A stretch of DNA of 36,789 nt from an uncultured Pseudomonadota bacterium. GTDB taxonomy: Bacteria > Myxococcota_A > UBA796 > UBA9615. Below the pieces are notes generated by a model. That model was not told the origin of the DNA. It ran no database searches and worked only from the letters and a program-made list of their open reading frames with translations. A program made the translations under genes and the position numbers. Positions 7,695 through 15,858 of this stretch are shown here, one piece after another. The first letter of the stretch is position 1. Each line of letters begins with the position of its first letter. The stretch covers positions 1-36,789 of the forward strand of contig CALAGR010000512.1 in assembly GCA_937891735.1 (NCBI GenBank), written 5' to 3'.

Positions 7695-8687
7695 TCAGTA
7701 CACCTCGAGGAAGGTGCGCGGGGTCGGCTTCAACCCCCGCCGCACCTCGCGGTCCGGCCACTGGTTGGGGTCGGTGCCCGCGAGGTCGGCCGGCACCGTC
7801 ACGTAGGCATGGGCGAGCCCGTGAAACGCCAGCGTGCGGAACAGCCCGGTCTGCATGCCGTCGAGGCCGCACACGTACAGCAGCGTCCGCGGATCCTGAA
7901 GCAGCGTGCGGTAGTGGTGCATGCGGCGATTGATCAGGTGGTGCGTGTACTCACCGTGCCCCTCGGGCCCCTCCTCCCGCGAGATCGCCTGCGCGTAGTC
8001 GAAGTTGCCGTGCCGCTCCGCGAGGGCGCAGAACGCGTCGTGGTAGAGCAGATCCGTCCGATAGGGGCTGCCCGTCACCAGGCTCACCCGGCTTCGGACC
8101 GGACCCTCCGGGCGCTCGAACAGCTCCCGCAACATGCCGCGGAAGGGCGCCACTCCCGTGCCGGCGGCGACGAACAGGAAGTGGTGCCGGTCCGGATCCT
8201 GGGGCAGCACGAACGCCTTGCCTGCGGGGCCGGTCAGCTGGATCTGTGTTCCCAGGGGCGCGTCGCACAGGAAGTTGCTGCAGGCGCCCACGAAGAGCCG
8301 GTGGTCGTCAGGACCCTCGGCCTGCTTGTCCGGCGGATGTTCGGCGAGGTCCCGCTTGACCGTCATCGACAGTACCTGACCCTGGCCGTCCTCGCCCCAG
8401 GCGGGGCACGCGATGGAGTACAGGCGCACCTTGTGCGGCTTGCCCCGCGCGTCCAGGCCCGGCGCGAGCACCCCGAGCGACTGGCCCGGTCGGACCCGGC
8501 CCGCGAGCACGGTGCCCGACACATCCACCGCGATGTGCCGCACGAAGCTCGCCGACTTGCCGTTCATGCACAGGTCACTGCCCACCAAACGACCGGTCAC
8601 CGGCTCCTTGCTGCGCGCCAGGTTCAGCTCGACATCGGGGAGCAGGGGGGCGTTGTCGGCGTGATCCGGGGGAGCCGTCGATGCCAT
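7695..8687 (-). CDS. Plant-type ferredoxin-NADP(+) reductase
   Basis: 330 residues. It shows 'RLYSIACPAW' (FAD-binding RxYS), 'GACSNFLCDAPLG' (the second flavin motif, GxCSNxLCD, diagnostic of PetH-type reductases), 'AAGTGVAPFRGML' (NADP pyrophosphate loop) and 'YVCGLDGMQTGL'. It ends in tyrosine ('FLEVY'), the residue that stacks on the flavin in plastid-type enzymes. It transfers electrons between reduced ferredoxin or flavodoxin and NADP in the cytoplasm. The length fits a stand-alone reductase without the cyanobacterial phycobilisome domain. The start at 8687 lies 77 bp from the divergent multidomain gene. It may provide reducing power for lipid synthesis next door, which is only a neighbourhood inference. 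Confidence 0.85.
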   Translation of the reverse strand: MASTAPPDHADNAPLLPDVELNLARSKEPVTGRLVGSDLCMNGKSASFVRHIAVDVSGTVLAGRVRPGQSLGVLAPGLDARGKPHKVRLYSIACPAWGEDGQGQVLSMTVKRDLAEHPPDKQAEGPDDHRLFVGACSNFLCDAPLGTQIQLTGPAGKAFVLPQDPDRHHFLFVAAGTGVAPFRGMLRELFERPEGPVRSRVSLVTGSPYRTDLLYHDAFCALAERHGNFDYAQAISREEGPEGHGEYTHHLINRRMHHYRTLLQDPRTLLYVCGLDGMQTGLFRTLAFHGLAHAYVTVPADLAGTDPNQWPDREVRRGLKPTPRTFLEVY

Positions 8688-8764
8688 GGCCCACTGTACA
8701 AAGGGCGGCGAGCGGTTGCTTCCTGTTGACCCGGCCGGGCCCGGCGCGGCACCCTCGCGCTCCC

Positions 8765-11700
8765 ATGCCTTCGACCCTTCCCCGTGTCCTCGACGCCCGC
8801 GGTCCCCTGGATGTTCGCGCCCTGCTGCAGGACGCCCAGATCCTCATCGTGGGCGGCACCGGCTTCCTGGGGAAGGTGTTCCTGTCGATGCTGCTGCACC
8901 GCTTCCCCCGGATCGGGCGCGTGCACCTGGTCGTTCGGGGCAAGACGGGGCTCGATCCCGAGGCCCGGTTCTGGGCCGAGATCGCGTCGTCCCAGGTCTT
9001 CGATCCGCTGCGCCAGGCCCACCCCGGCACCGCCTACGACGGCTTCATGCGGGACAAGGTCAACCCGATCCAGGGGGATGTGTCCAAGCCCTTCGCCGGC
9101 GTGCCCGCCGAGGTGCGCCACCACCTCCGGGGCCAGCTCGCCGCGGTGATCAACGCCGCCGGGGTGGTGGACTTCAACCCGCCCCTGGACGACGCCCTGG
9201 GCGTCAACGCCTTCGGCATGCAGAGCCTCGTCGCGCTGAGTCGGGACCTGGGTGACGTGCCCGTGCTGCACACCTCCACCTGCTTCGTGGCGGGCCTGCG
9301 CACGGGTCAGGTCGATGAGATCGACCCGCGACGGCACCCGTTTCCCCGGGCTGGTCAGCTCGAGGGCTCGCACTGGGATCCGGAGCAGGAGATCCGCGAG
9401 TGCGTCGATGTCGTCGAGCACGTCCGGCACCGCGCGAAGGACACGTTCCGCCAGTCGGCGTTCCTGGACGAAGCGAAGGGGAACCTGCGGGCGAAGGGGG
9501 AGCCGGAGCGCGGCAGCGCCCTGGATGACGAGCTGACCAAGGTCCGGCGCCGCTACATGGACAAGGAGCTGGCCCGGGCCGGCACCGAGCGCGCCAACCA
9601 CTGGGGGTGGCCCAACACCTACACCTACACAAAGTCCATCGGCGAGCAGATCCTGCTCGCGTCGGGGCTGCGGTGCGCCATCAACCGGCCCGCGGTGATC
9701 GAGTCCTCCCTGGAGTTCCCGGTGCCCGGCTGGAACGAGGGCATCACCACGTCCGCGCCCATCATGTACCTGTCGATGCAGGGCATGACCGGCATGCCCA
9801 GCTCCGAGGGCTCGGTGCTGGACGTGATCCCCGTGGACACCGTCGCCGCCGGCATGATCCTCGTGCTCGCGGAGCTGCTCGACGACAGCCATCGGCCCGT
9901 CTATCAGCTCGGCACGAGCGACGTGAACCCGCTGCCCATGAAGCGCCTCATCGAGCTCACGGGCCTGTACAAGCGGCGCCACTACACCGGCAAGACGAGC
10001 GGCAACCCCCTCATGAACTGGGTGCAGTCCCAGTACGAGACGGTGCCGATCACCGCCGAGCACTGGCGCACCAAGGGAGCGGGGCGCACCGCGGAGCGGC
10101 TCCAGGGCCTGTCCCGGTTCCTGCGGGACACCACGAAGAAGATCGCGGTGCTCGAGCCCCTCACGGCCCCCACGGCGCGCCTCGTGGACACCATGGCGAG
10201 CGCCTCGGCAGGCACCCACAGGGTGATCGACCAGTACGTGCCGTTCACCGCGCTGAACACCTACGTGTTCTCGTGCCGGAACGTGCGGGATGCGCTGGCG
10301 CGGGTGCCCCAGGACCAGGCCGCGCTGCTCCCCTGGGACCCGGAGGCCCTCGACTGGCGGCACTACCTGATGGAGGTGCACCTGCCCGGCGTGGAGACGC
10401 TGGTGTGGCCGCGCATTGAGGAGCGCCTGCATCGCCCCGTGAAGCCGCTGCGAGCCCACGACGACCTCGTGTCGCTGCTCGACCAGGTGGCGGCCCGACA
10501 CGAGCACGCGCCCGCGCTGCTCCTGCGGCACCCCGACGGCTTCGCTCGGGTGACCTACGCCGAGCTCCGGGACCGGGCCCAGGTCGCCGCGGCGACGCTG
10601 ATCGGCGTGGGCATCGAGCCCGGTGACCGCGTGCTCCTGTCGGGCCGGAACCACCCCGACTGGGTGGTGGCCTACTTCGGGATCCTGCTGGCGGGGGCGG
10701 TGGCGGTGCCGACGGACCCCGAGCTCACCGCCGCCGAGATCACCAACATCGCCCGCACCGCGTCCATCGCCGCCGCCGTGCTCGACGCCGCCGCGGCGAC
10801 CCGGTTCGGCGAGGCGCTGGAGCCCGCCAACGCGCCCAACGGCTCGGCGCTGCTGTCGCTCTCCGAGCTCACGGCGCCGGGCGATCCGGCCCTGTGGGAC
10901 GAGGTCCGCGGCCAGGCGGGGCGTGGGCGCCCGACATCGCCGGACCAGCTCGCGTCCATCCTGTTCACCTCGGGCACGACCGGCGAGCCCAAGGGCGTGA
11001 TGCTGACTCACGGCAACTTCTGCGCGCTGCTCGCGGCCCTGGCGCGGGTGTTCGACATCGGCCCCGATGATCGGGTGCTGTCGGTCCTGCCCCTGCACCA
11101 CACGTTCGAGTTCACCTGCGGGCTCCTGCTGCCGCTGTCCCGGGGGGCCCGCATCGCCTACCTCGACGAGCTCACGGGGGACGCCCTCGGCTCGGCCCTG
11201 GACGAAGGACGGGTGACCGCGATGATCGGGGTGCCGGCCCTGTGGCAGCTGCTCGAGCGCCGGATCCAGGCCCAGGTGAGGGCCCGCGGTCCGCTCTTCG
11301 CCAGCGCCTTCGACGCGGCCCTGGAGCTCAACCGCATGCTGGGCCGCACCACCGGCCTGGACATGGGGCGGCTCCTGTTCGGCGTGGTGCACCAGCAGCT
11401 GGGCGGCGAGATCCGCCTGCTCGTCAGCGGCGGCGCGGCCCTGCCCGCCGACACGCACCGCTTCTTCGCGGGCCTGGGCCTGCCCCTGTCCGAGGGCTAC
11501 GGCCTCACCGAGGCGGCGCCGGTCCTGGCCGTGGCCAGCGCGCGACCCGGCAGCAAGCCCGGCGGCGTGGGCGTGGCCATCCCCGGCGTGGACCTGCGGA
11601 TCTCGGAGCCGGACGCCGATGGGGTCGGGGAGGTGCAGGCCCGGGGCCCCAACGTCATGGCCGGCTACTTCCGGGATGAGAAGGCCACGTCGGCGGCGCT

Positions 11701-13525
11701 CACGGACGACGGCTGGCTGCGCACGGGCGACCTGGGGCGCCTGGACCGCCGCGGAGGCCTCAAGCTGGTGGGGCGGGCGAAGGACGTCGTGGTCACCGCC
11801 TCGGGCGAGAACGTGCACCTGGACGACGTCGAGCGGAAGCTCGGGGTCATCCCCGGCGTCAGTGAGTTCTGCCTCGTGGGCCTGCCCGATCCCCGGGGAG
11901 GCGAGCGCCTGGGTCTGCTGGCGGTGCCGGAGGCGAGCGACTCGGAGCTGGGGCGTCAAGCCGCCCACACCCGGGCCCGCAAGGCGATCCGGGACGCCGC
12001 GGCGGCCCTGCCCGGCTGGTCCCGGCCCGGCGTCGTGCACCTGGTGGAGGCGCCGCTGCCCCGCACCGCCACCCGCAAGGTCCGGCGCAACGAGGTGCGC
12101 GATCTGCTGGCGCGGATCGAAGCCGCCACCGCCCGTCCCCAGGCCGGCCCGGAGGGCGCGACCACCCTGGTGCGCCACGCCCTGGCGCAGGTGTCGGGCG
12201 TGCGCGGCGCGGAGCTGTCGTCGGCGAGCCGGCTCGCTGAAGACCTGCGCTTCGACTCCCTGATGTGGGTGGAGCTGTCCGCCGCCCTCGATGATCTGCC
12301 CGGAGCCCGTCCCGGCGTCGAAGCCCTGGCGCGCTGCGAGACCGTGGGCGACGTCGAGGCGCTGGTGGCGGTGGCCCGCCCGGCGACCCAGGCACCGGCA
12401 GAGGCCGTCCCCGTCCAACGGATCGTCATCCCCGCCGCCCTCGTGCCGCCGCTCAAGAGGGCCCTGCGGGAGGGGCAGCGGGCGATCTACGACCGGGTGC
12501 TGGACGTGAGCGTGAGCGGGCGCGCCTTCATCCCCCAGAACCGCAACTGCGTGATCGTCAGCAACCACACGTCCCATCTGGACTTCGGCCTCGTGAAGAC
12601 CGCCCTGGGCCGCTACGGGGAGGGCATGGTGGGGCTCGCCGCGGCGGACTACTTCTTCGAGGGAAACGGCTGGTGGGTCGCGTACTTCGAGCAGCTCACC
12701 AACCTGCAGTCGTTCGACCGGGGCACCCGCTTCCGCCAGTCCCTGCGCCAGGCCTCTTCGGCGATCCGCAGCGGCCACGTGGTGGCGCTGTTCCCCGAGG
12801 GAGGGCGGCAGCCGGACGGGCTCCTCAAGGAGTTCAAGCCCCTCGTGGGAAAGCTCGTGCTCGAGACGAGCGTCGACGTGCTGCCCATGTGGATCGACGG
12901 GACCCACGCCGTGCTGCCCAAGGGCGGCCGGATCCCGCGGGTGGGCAAGCCGATCCACGTGCGCATCGGACCGGCGCTGCCCAACGGGCGGCTGCGTGAG
13001 CTGGCCCTCACGCCGGAGCGCACGCGGGGGCAGGCGGCCCGGGTGGTGTCGTCCATCCTGCACGACGCGGTCGATGCCCTGGGGCGCGGCTCGGTGCTCG
13101 ATCTGCAGCCCCTGGAGCGCTGGGACCTCCCGGACGAGGCGCCGGTCGATCCGCTGCTGTCCCTGTTCGGAGAGCTCAGCCACCGCTTCGTGCCCGACGG
13201 CGTCGAAAAGCCCCTGACCTGGTACTTCAGCCTGGGCGGCGATCACGGGAGATGGACCGTGAGCGTGAGTCCGGCTCACGGCGACGTGGCGGCGTCCTGC
13301 ACGGTGGCCGAAGGACGCGCAGAGGGCGAGGCGGACTGCGTGGTCAAGACCGCCGGGGGGCTGTGGATCCGCATGGTCCGGGAGGCCTGGGCGCCGGAGA
13401 TCTCCGACTTCATGGGCGGCACCATCAAGACGAACGACATCGAGCTGCTGCTGAGCTTCGCGCGCTGCTTCCGTCTGGGGCCCGAGGGGCTGGACGGCCC
13501 GTCGCTGGCACGGTCGCGGTCGTGA
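8765..13525 (+). CDS. Five-domain fatty-acyl reductase / AMP-ligase / ACP / PlsC / SCP2 protein
   Basis: 1586 residues from the ATG at 8765; the ORF start at 8681 would overlap the divergent FNR gene. Domains in order: NAD(P)-binding fatty-acyl reductase ('GGTGFLGKVF' at about 30, catalytic Y286-x3-K290), then a reductase C-terminal region to about 560. An adenylate-forming acyl ligase (about 565-1120) has 'FTSGTTGEPKG' at 734-744. An acyl-carrier domain has 'FDSL' with the phosphopantetheine Ser1165. A PlsC-type acyltransferase has 'NHTSHLD' 1267-1273 and 'FPEGGR' 1343-1348. An SCP2-like lipid-binding domain covers about 1466-1580. All core motifs are intact. The protein could activate a fatty acid, reduce an acyl chain to an aldehyde or alcohol, and acylate a glycerol backbone. 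From memory, myxobacterial ElbD, a multifunctional ether-lipid enzyme, has a related build; equivalence is inference. Confidence 0.85.
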   Translation: MPSTLPRVLDARGPLDVRALLQDAQILIVGGTGFLGKVFLSMLLHRFPRIGRVHLVVRGKTGLDPEARFWAEIASSQVFDPLRQAHPGTAYDGFMRDKVNPIQGDVSKPFAGVPAEVRHHLRGQLAAVINAAGVVDFNPPLDDALGVNAFGMQSLVALSRDLGDVPVLHTSTCFVAGLRTGQVDEIDPRRHPFPRAGQLEGSHWDPEQEIRECVDVVEHVRHRAKDTFRQSAFLDEAKGNLRAKGEPERGSALDDELTKVRRRYMDKELARAGTERANHWGWPNTYTYTKSIGEQILLASGLRCAINRPAVIESSLEFPVPGWNEGITTSAPIMYLSMQGMTGMPSSEGSVLDVIPVDTVAAGMILVLAELLDDSHRPVYQLGTSDVNPLPMKRLIELTGLYKRRHYTGKTSGNPLMNWVQSQYETVPITAEHWRTKGAGRTAERLQGLSRFLRDTTKKIAVLEPLTAPTARLVDTMASASAGTHRVIDQYVPFTALNTYVFSCRNVRDALARVPQDQAALLPWDPEALDWRHYLMEVHLPGVETLVWPRIEERLHRPVKPLRAHDDLVSLLDQVAARHEHAPALLLRHPDGFARVTYAELRDRAQVAAATLIGVGIEPGDRVLLSGRNHPDWVVAYFGILLAGAVAVPTDPELTAAEITNIARTASIAAAVLDAAAATRFGEALEPANAPNGSALLSLSELTAPGDPALWDEVRGQAGRGRPTSPDQLASILFTSGTTGEPKGVMLTHGNFCALLAALARVFDIGPDDRVLSVLPLHHTFEFTCGLLLPLSRGARIAYLDELTGDALGSALDEGRVTAMIGVPALWQLLERRIQAQVRARGPLFASAFDAALELNRMLGRTTGLDMGRLLFGVVHQQLGGEIRLLVSGGAALPADTHRFFAGLGLPLSEGYGLTEAAPVLAVASARPGSKPGGVGVAIPGVDLRISEPDADGVGEVQARGPNVMAGYFRDEKATSAALTDDGWLRTGDLGRLDRRGGLKLVGRAKDVVVTASGENVHLDDVERKLGVIPGVSEFCLVGLPDPRGGERLGLLAVPEASDSELGRQAAHTRARKAIRDAAAALPGWSRPGVVHLVEAPLPRTATRKVRRNEVRDLLARIEAATARPQAGPEGATTLVRHALAQVSGVRGAELSSASRLAEDLRFDSLMWVELSAALDDLPGARPGVEALARCETVGDVEALVAVARPATQAPAEAVPVQRIVIPAALVPPLKRALREGQRAIYDRVLDVSVSGRAFIPQNRNCVIVSNHTSHLDFGLVKTALGRYGEGMVGLAAADYFFEGNGWWVAYFEQLTNLQSFDRGTRFRQSLRQASSAIRSGHVVALFPEGGRQPDGLLKEFKPLVGKLVLETSVDVLPMWIDGTHAVLPKGGRIPRVGKPIHVRIGPALPNGRLRELALTPERTRGQAARVVSSILHDAVDALGRGSVLDLQPLERWDLPDEAPVDPLLSLFGELSHRFVPDGVEKPLTWYFSLGGDHGRWTVSVSPAHGDVAASCTVAEGRAEGEADCVVKTAGGLWIRMVREAWAPEISDFMGGTIKTNDIELLLSFARCFRLGPEGLDGPSLARSRS

Positions 13526-14481
13526 AGGTCCTCGTCACCGGCGCCAGCGGCTTCCTGGGGCGGCATCTGCTCGCCCGCCTGCACGCCCGTCCGGATCTGG
13601 AGGTGTCGGGCCTGTGCCGGCATCCCGAGCGCCTGGGGGATGTGCCCGTGCCCGTACACCGCGCCGATCTGCTCGACGGGCAGGCCCTGGCCGCGGCGCT
13701 GGAGGGGATCGACGCCGTGGTGCACGCCGCCGGCGCGGTGACCCACCTGCCCGACGGCGCCGAGGCGATGTACGAGACCCATGTGCGCGGCACGGAGCGC
13801 CTGCTCCAGGCGGCGCAGGCCCAGGGCGTCACCCGCCTGGTGCACCTGTCCAGCTCCGGCACCATCGCCGTGAGCCGCCGTGAGTCCACGCTGAACGAGA
13901 CGGCGGAGCGGCCCCTGGCGGTGATCCGGGGCTGGCCCTACTACCGCGCCAAGCTGTTCGCGGAGGACGCGGTGCTCGCCTCGCCCCTGTCCACGGTGGT
14001 CCTGAACCCGTCGCTCCTGCTCGGTCCCGTGGCGCCACCCCCCTTCGATCAGAACGGCACCGCCCGGGCCCGGCTGCTCGAGCCCCTGCTCGCCTCAGAG
14101 CTGCCCGTGGCGCCCTCCGGGGGCGTGTCCTTCGTGGACGTGCGCGACGTGGCCGACGCGGCCCTCGTGGCGCTGCTGCGCGGGCACCCGGGCCGGCGGT
14201 ACCTGCTCGCCGGGGCGAACTGGACCTTCGCGGACTTCTACGCGCGGGCCGCCCGGATCGCGGGGGTGGCCGCACCGGTGGTCCGGGCGCCGAAGCTCGC
14301 CGGCCGCCTGCTTGGCCTGCTCCCCCCCAAGCAGGCCGACCGCCTCCCGGCCGATCCGATCGAGCTGCAGATGGCGTCCCACTACTGGTGGGCCGACGCG
14401 TCCCGGGCCCGCGCCGAGCTGGGCTGGTCCACGCGGGAGCCGATGGAGACGTTGGCGGAGGCCGTCGCGGCCTCGATCTGA
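13522..14481 (+). CDS. NAD-dependent epimerase/dehydratase-like SDR
   Basis: 319 residues from a GTG whose bases overlap the stop of the five-domain gene (GTGA), indicating translational coupling. It shows 'VTGASGFLGRHLL' (extended-SDR dinucleotide motif), 'VVHAAGAV', 'LSSSGT' and the catalytic 'YYRAK', then 'NPSLLLGP'. Similar proteins are annotated as dihydroflavonol-4-reductase, 3-beta-HSD-like or HpnA-like reductases acting on hydroxyl/keto groups of lipids or isoprenoids. Coupling to the upstream gene suggests the same pathway, perhaps a keto or aldehyde reduction on a lipid intermediate. The substrate cannot be told from sequence. It ends 1 bp from the convergent MBL-fold gene. Confidence 0.8.
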   Translation: MKVLVTGASGFLGRHLLARLHARPDLEVSGLCRHPERLGDVPVPVHRADLLDGQALAAALEGIDAVVHAAGAVTHLPDGAEAMYETHVRGTERLLQAAQAQGVTRLVHLSSSGTIAVSRRESTLNETAERPLAVIRGWPYYRAKLFAEDAVLASPLSTVVLNPSLLLGPVAPPPFDQNGTARARLLEPLLASELPVAPSGGVSFVDVRDVADAALVALLRGHPGRRYLLAGANWTFADFYARAARIAGVAAPVVRAPKLAGRLLGLLPPKQADRLPADPIELQMASHYWWADASRARAELGWSTREPMETLAEAVAASI

Positions 14482-14482
14482 G

Positions 14483-15313
14483 CTACCGCCGGGGGAGGCT
14501 GAAGGTCATGCCTTCGCGCGCCGCGAAGGTGTTCGGCCGAATCGCCTGGGCCTGCTGCTCGATGGCCGCGACCTCCGGGTCGGTGCGCTCGGGCAGGTGG
14601 TGGAAGATGACGAACGTCTCCACGTCCGCCCGCGCGGCGAACTCGACCCCCGCCTCCCAGGTGGCGTGGCCCCAGCCCAAGCGGGCCGGGTACTCCGCCT
14701 CGGTGAACGAGCAGTCCATGATCAGGACGTCCGCGCCGCGAATGAAGTCGATGAACACCGTGTCCAGGTCCGAGCCGTGCTCGATGTCCGTGGCGTACAC
14801 GACGCTGCGGCCTGCGTACTCCACCCGGTAGCTCAGGGCGTGCTGGGGATGGTTCAGCCGGCAGGTCTTGACCGTCACGTCACCCAGGACCACGTCCTCG
14901 TCGGGCTCGACGGGAGTCCAGTCGATGTCGGCGGTCACCATGTTCCACTTGATCGGGAAGTACGGCGGGTGCATCTGGCCGGACAGGATCTCGAGCACCG
15001 ACTGGCCGTTCTTCGTCTCGCCGTACAGGTGCAGCGGCGCGCCGGACACGTAGATCGGCGCGAAGAACGGGAACCCCATGATGTGGTCCCAGTGGTAGTG
15101 CGAGAAGAACAGATGCACCGGCGGGGGCGATCCGCCCTGCATCAGCGACGTGCCCAGCTCACGGATCCCCGTGCCGGCGTCGAAGATGAGGACCTGATCA
15201 CCAGCGCGCACCTCGATACACGAGGTGTTGCCACCGAAGATCTGGGTGTGCGGACCGGGCGCGGGCAGCGACCCACGCGTCCCCCACAATCGCACCTCGA
15301 GACAGTCGCTCAT
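14483..15313 (-). CDS. MBL-fold metallo-hydrolase
   Basis: 276 residues. 'WGTRGSLPAPG' and 'FGGNTSCIEV' open the protein, and the metal motif 'SHYHWDH' (H72, H74, D76, H77) follows 'LIFDAGTGIRELG'. Later ligand candidates are the His in 'LNHPQHALSY', Asp in 'MDCSFTE' and His in 'IFHHLPERTD'. This is the RNase Z/phosphodiesterase-like branch of the metallo-beta-lactamase fold, often annotated near PhnP or cyclic-nucleotide phosphodiesterases. Likely a cytoplasmic two-metal hydrolase; the phosphodiester substrate is an inference from the branch. There is no signal peptide. Complete length; start ATG at 15313. Confidence 0.8.
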   Translation of the reverse strand: MSDCLEVRLWGTRGSLPAPGPHTQIFGGNTSCIEVRAGDQVLIFDAGTGIRELGTSLMQGGSPPPVHLFFSHYHWDHIMGFPFFAPIYVSGAPLHLYGETKNGQSVLEILSGQMHPPYFPIKWNMVTADIDWTPVEPDEDVVLGDVTVKTCRLNHPQHALSYRVEYAGRSVVYATDIEHGSDLDTVFIDFIRGADVLIMDCSFTEAEYPARLGWGHATWEAGVEFAARADVETFVIFHHLPERTDPEVAAIEQQAQAIRPNTFAAREGMTFSLPRR

Positions 15314-15435
15314 AGACCGCTGGGCTCTCTGCAGACGTCCATCATTCCCGCGTTCGCGTCACCCTATCGCGTGCAGGGGCGCCGGTCCACGACCCCACAA
15401 GAAGGAGTGACGGATGCGGGTGTGGGCCGCCCAAC

Positions 15436-15464
15436 GAAAAAGGGCGGAGCCGAAGCCCCGCCCT
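15436..15464 (-). terminator. Rho-independent terminator with UUCG loop
   Basis: Read on the minus strand: AGGGCGGGGC-TTCG-GCTCCGCCCT followed by TTTT, a 10-bp stem (one G-U pair) with an extra-stable UUCG tetraloop and a U-run. It begins about 25 nt after the stop of the 98-aa gene and would end that transcript. Confidence 0.85.
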
Positions 15465-15489
15465 GTCCGGATCCGGCTGGGCAATCGGT

Positions 15490-15786
15490 CTAGTTGACCT
15501 CTTCCTCCGGCCACTTGAACTCGATGTGATCCCGTCCCGTGGACTTCACGATCGCGTCGCGAAGCGTCTCGCGCACCTCGGGCTGGGGGAAGCGGGGCGG
15601 CTGGATGAAGAGCCGGTTGCTGTTGGAGCAGGTGGCGACCATCCAGACGTAGGGAGCACCGATGCCCGGGTCCAGCGTGAACGAGCGCCACCGCAGGGTG
15701 GTGCCGCGGCGAAAGACGCCGTTGTGGGTCCAGGTAAGGGCCGCGACGCTGCCCTTTACGATTTGGTACTGCGAAGTCCTAAGCAT
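15490..15786 (-). CDS. 98-aa hypothetical protein
   Basis: I use the ATG at 15786, preceded by GGAG at 5 nt, rather than the 120-residue ORF start. The product begins 'MLRTSQYQIVKGSVAALTW', has several Trp/Arg residues and ends acidic ('FKWPEEEVN'). No domain recognised. There is no signal peptide or membrane helix, so probably cytoplasmic. A 6-bp GC hairpin with an ATGT loop (15800-15815) lies just upstream of the ribosome binding site. A strong terminator follows, so it looks like a true transcription unit, perhaps cotranscribed with the TPR gene 72 bp upstream. Confidence 0.5.
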   Translation of the reverse strand: MLRTSQYQIVKGSVAALTWTHNGVFRRGTTLRWRSFTLDPGIGAPYVWMVATCSNSNRLFIQPPRFPQPEVRETLRDAIVKSTGRDHIEFKWPEEEVN

Positions 15787-15799
15787 TCTCGCTCCGGCA

Positions 15800-15815
15800 C
15801 CCGGCATGTGCCGGG
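15800..15815 (-). promoter_or_regulatory. Small GC hairpin in the leader of the 98-aa gene
   Basis: CCCGGC-ATGT-GCCGGG on the plus strand forms a perfect 6-bp stem about 14 nt ahead of the ATG at 15786, next to the GGAG. It could influence ribosome access or be a processing or weak stop structure; nothing further supports a role. Confidence 0.3.
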
Positions 15816-15858
15816 GCCAGCGAAAGGTATTGCCGCGACCGCGGAATCGCAAGCTCGG

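Noticed and set aside
6163-7806. 547-residue plus-strand ORF
   Set aside because: Antisense to the GH15 gene; repetitive Arg/Pro/Val composition without a domain.
8624-13279. 1551-residue minus-strand ORF opposite the five-domain gene
   Set aside because: No recognisable domain, low-complexity Gly/Arg/His/Gln composition, and complete overlap with a plus-strand gene carrying five intact domain motifs; it is an antisense shadow typical of GC-rich DNA.
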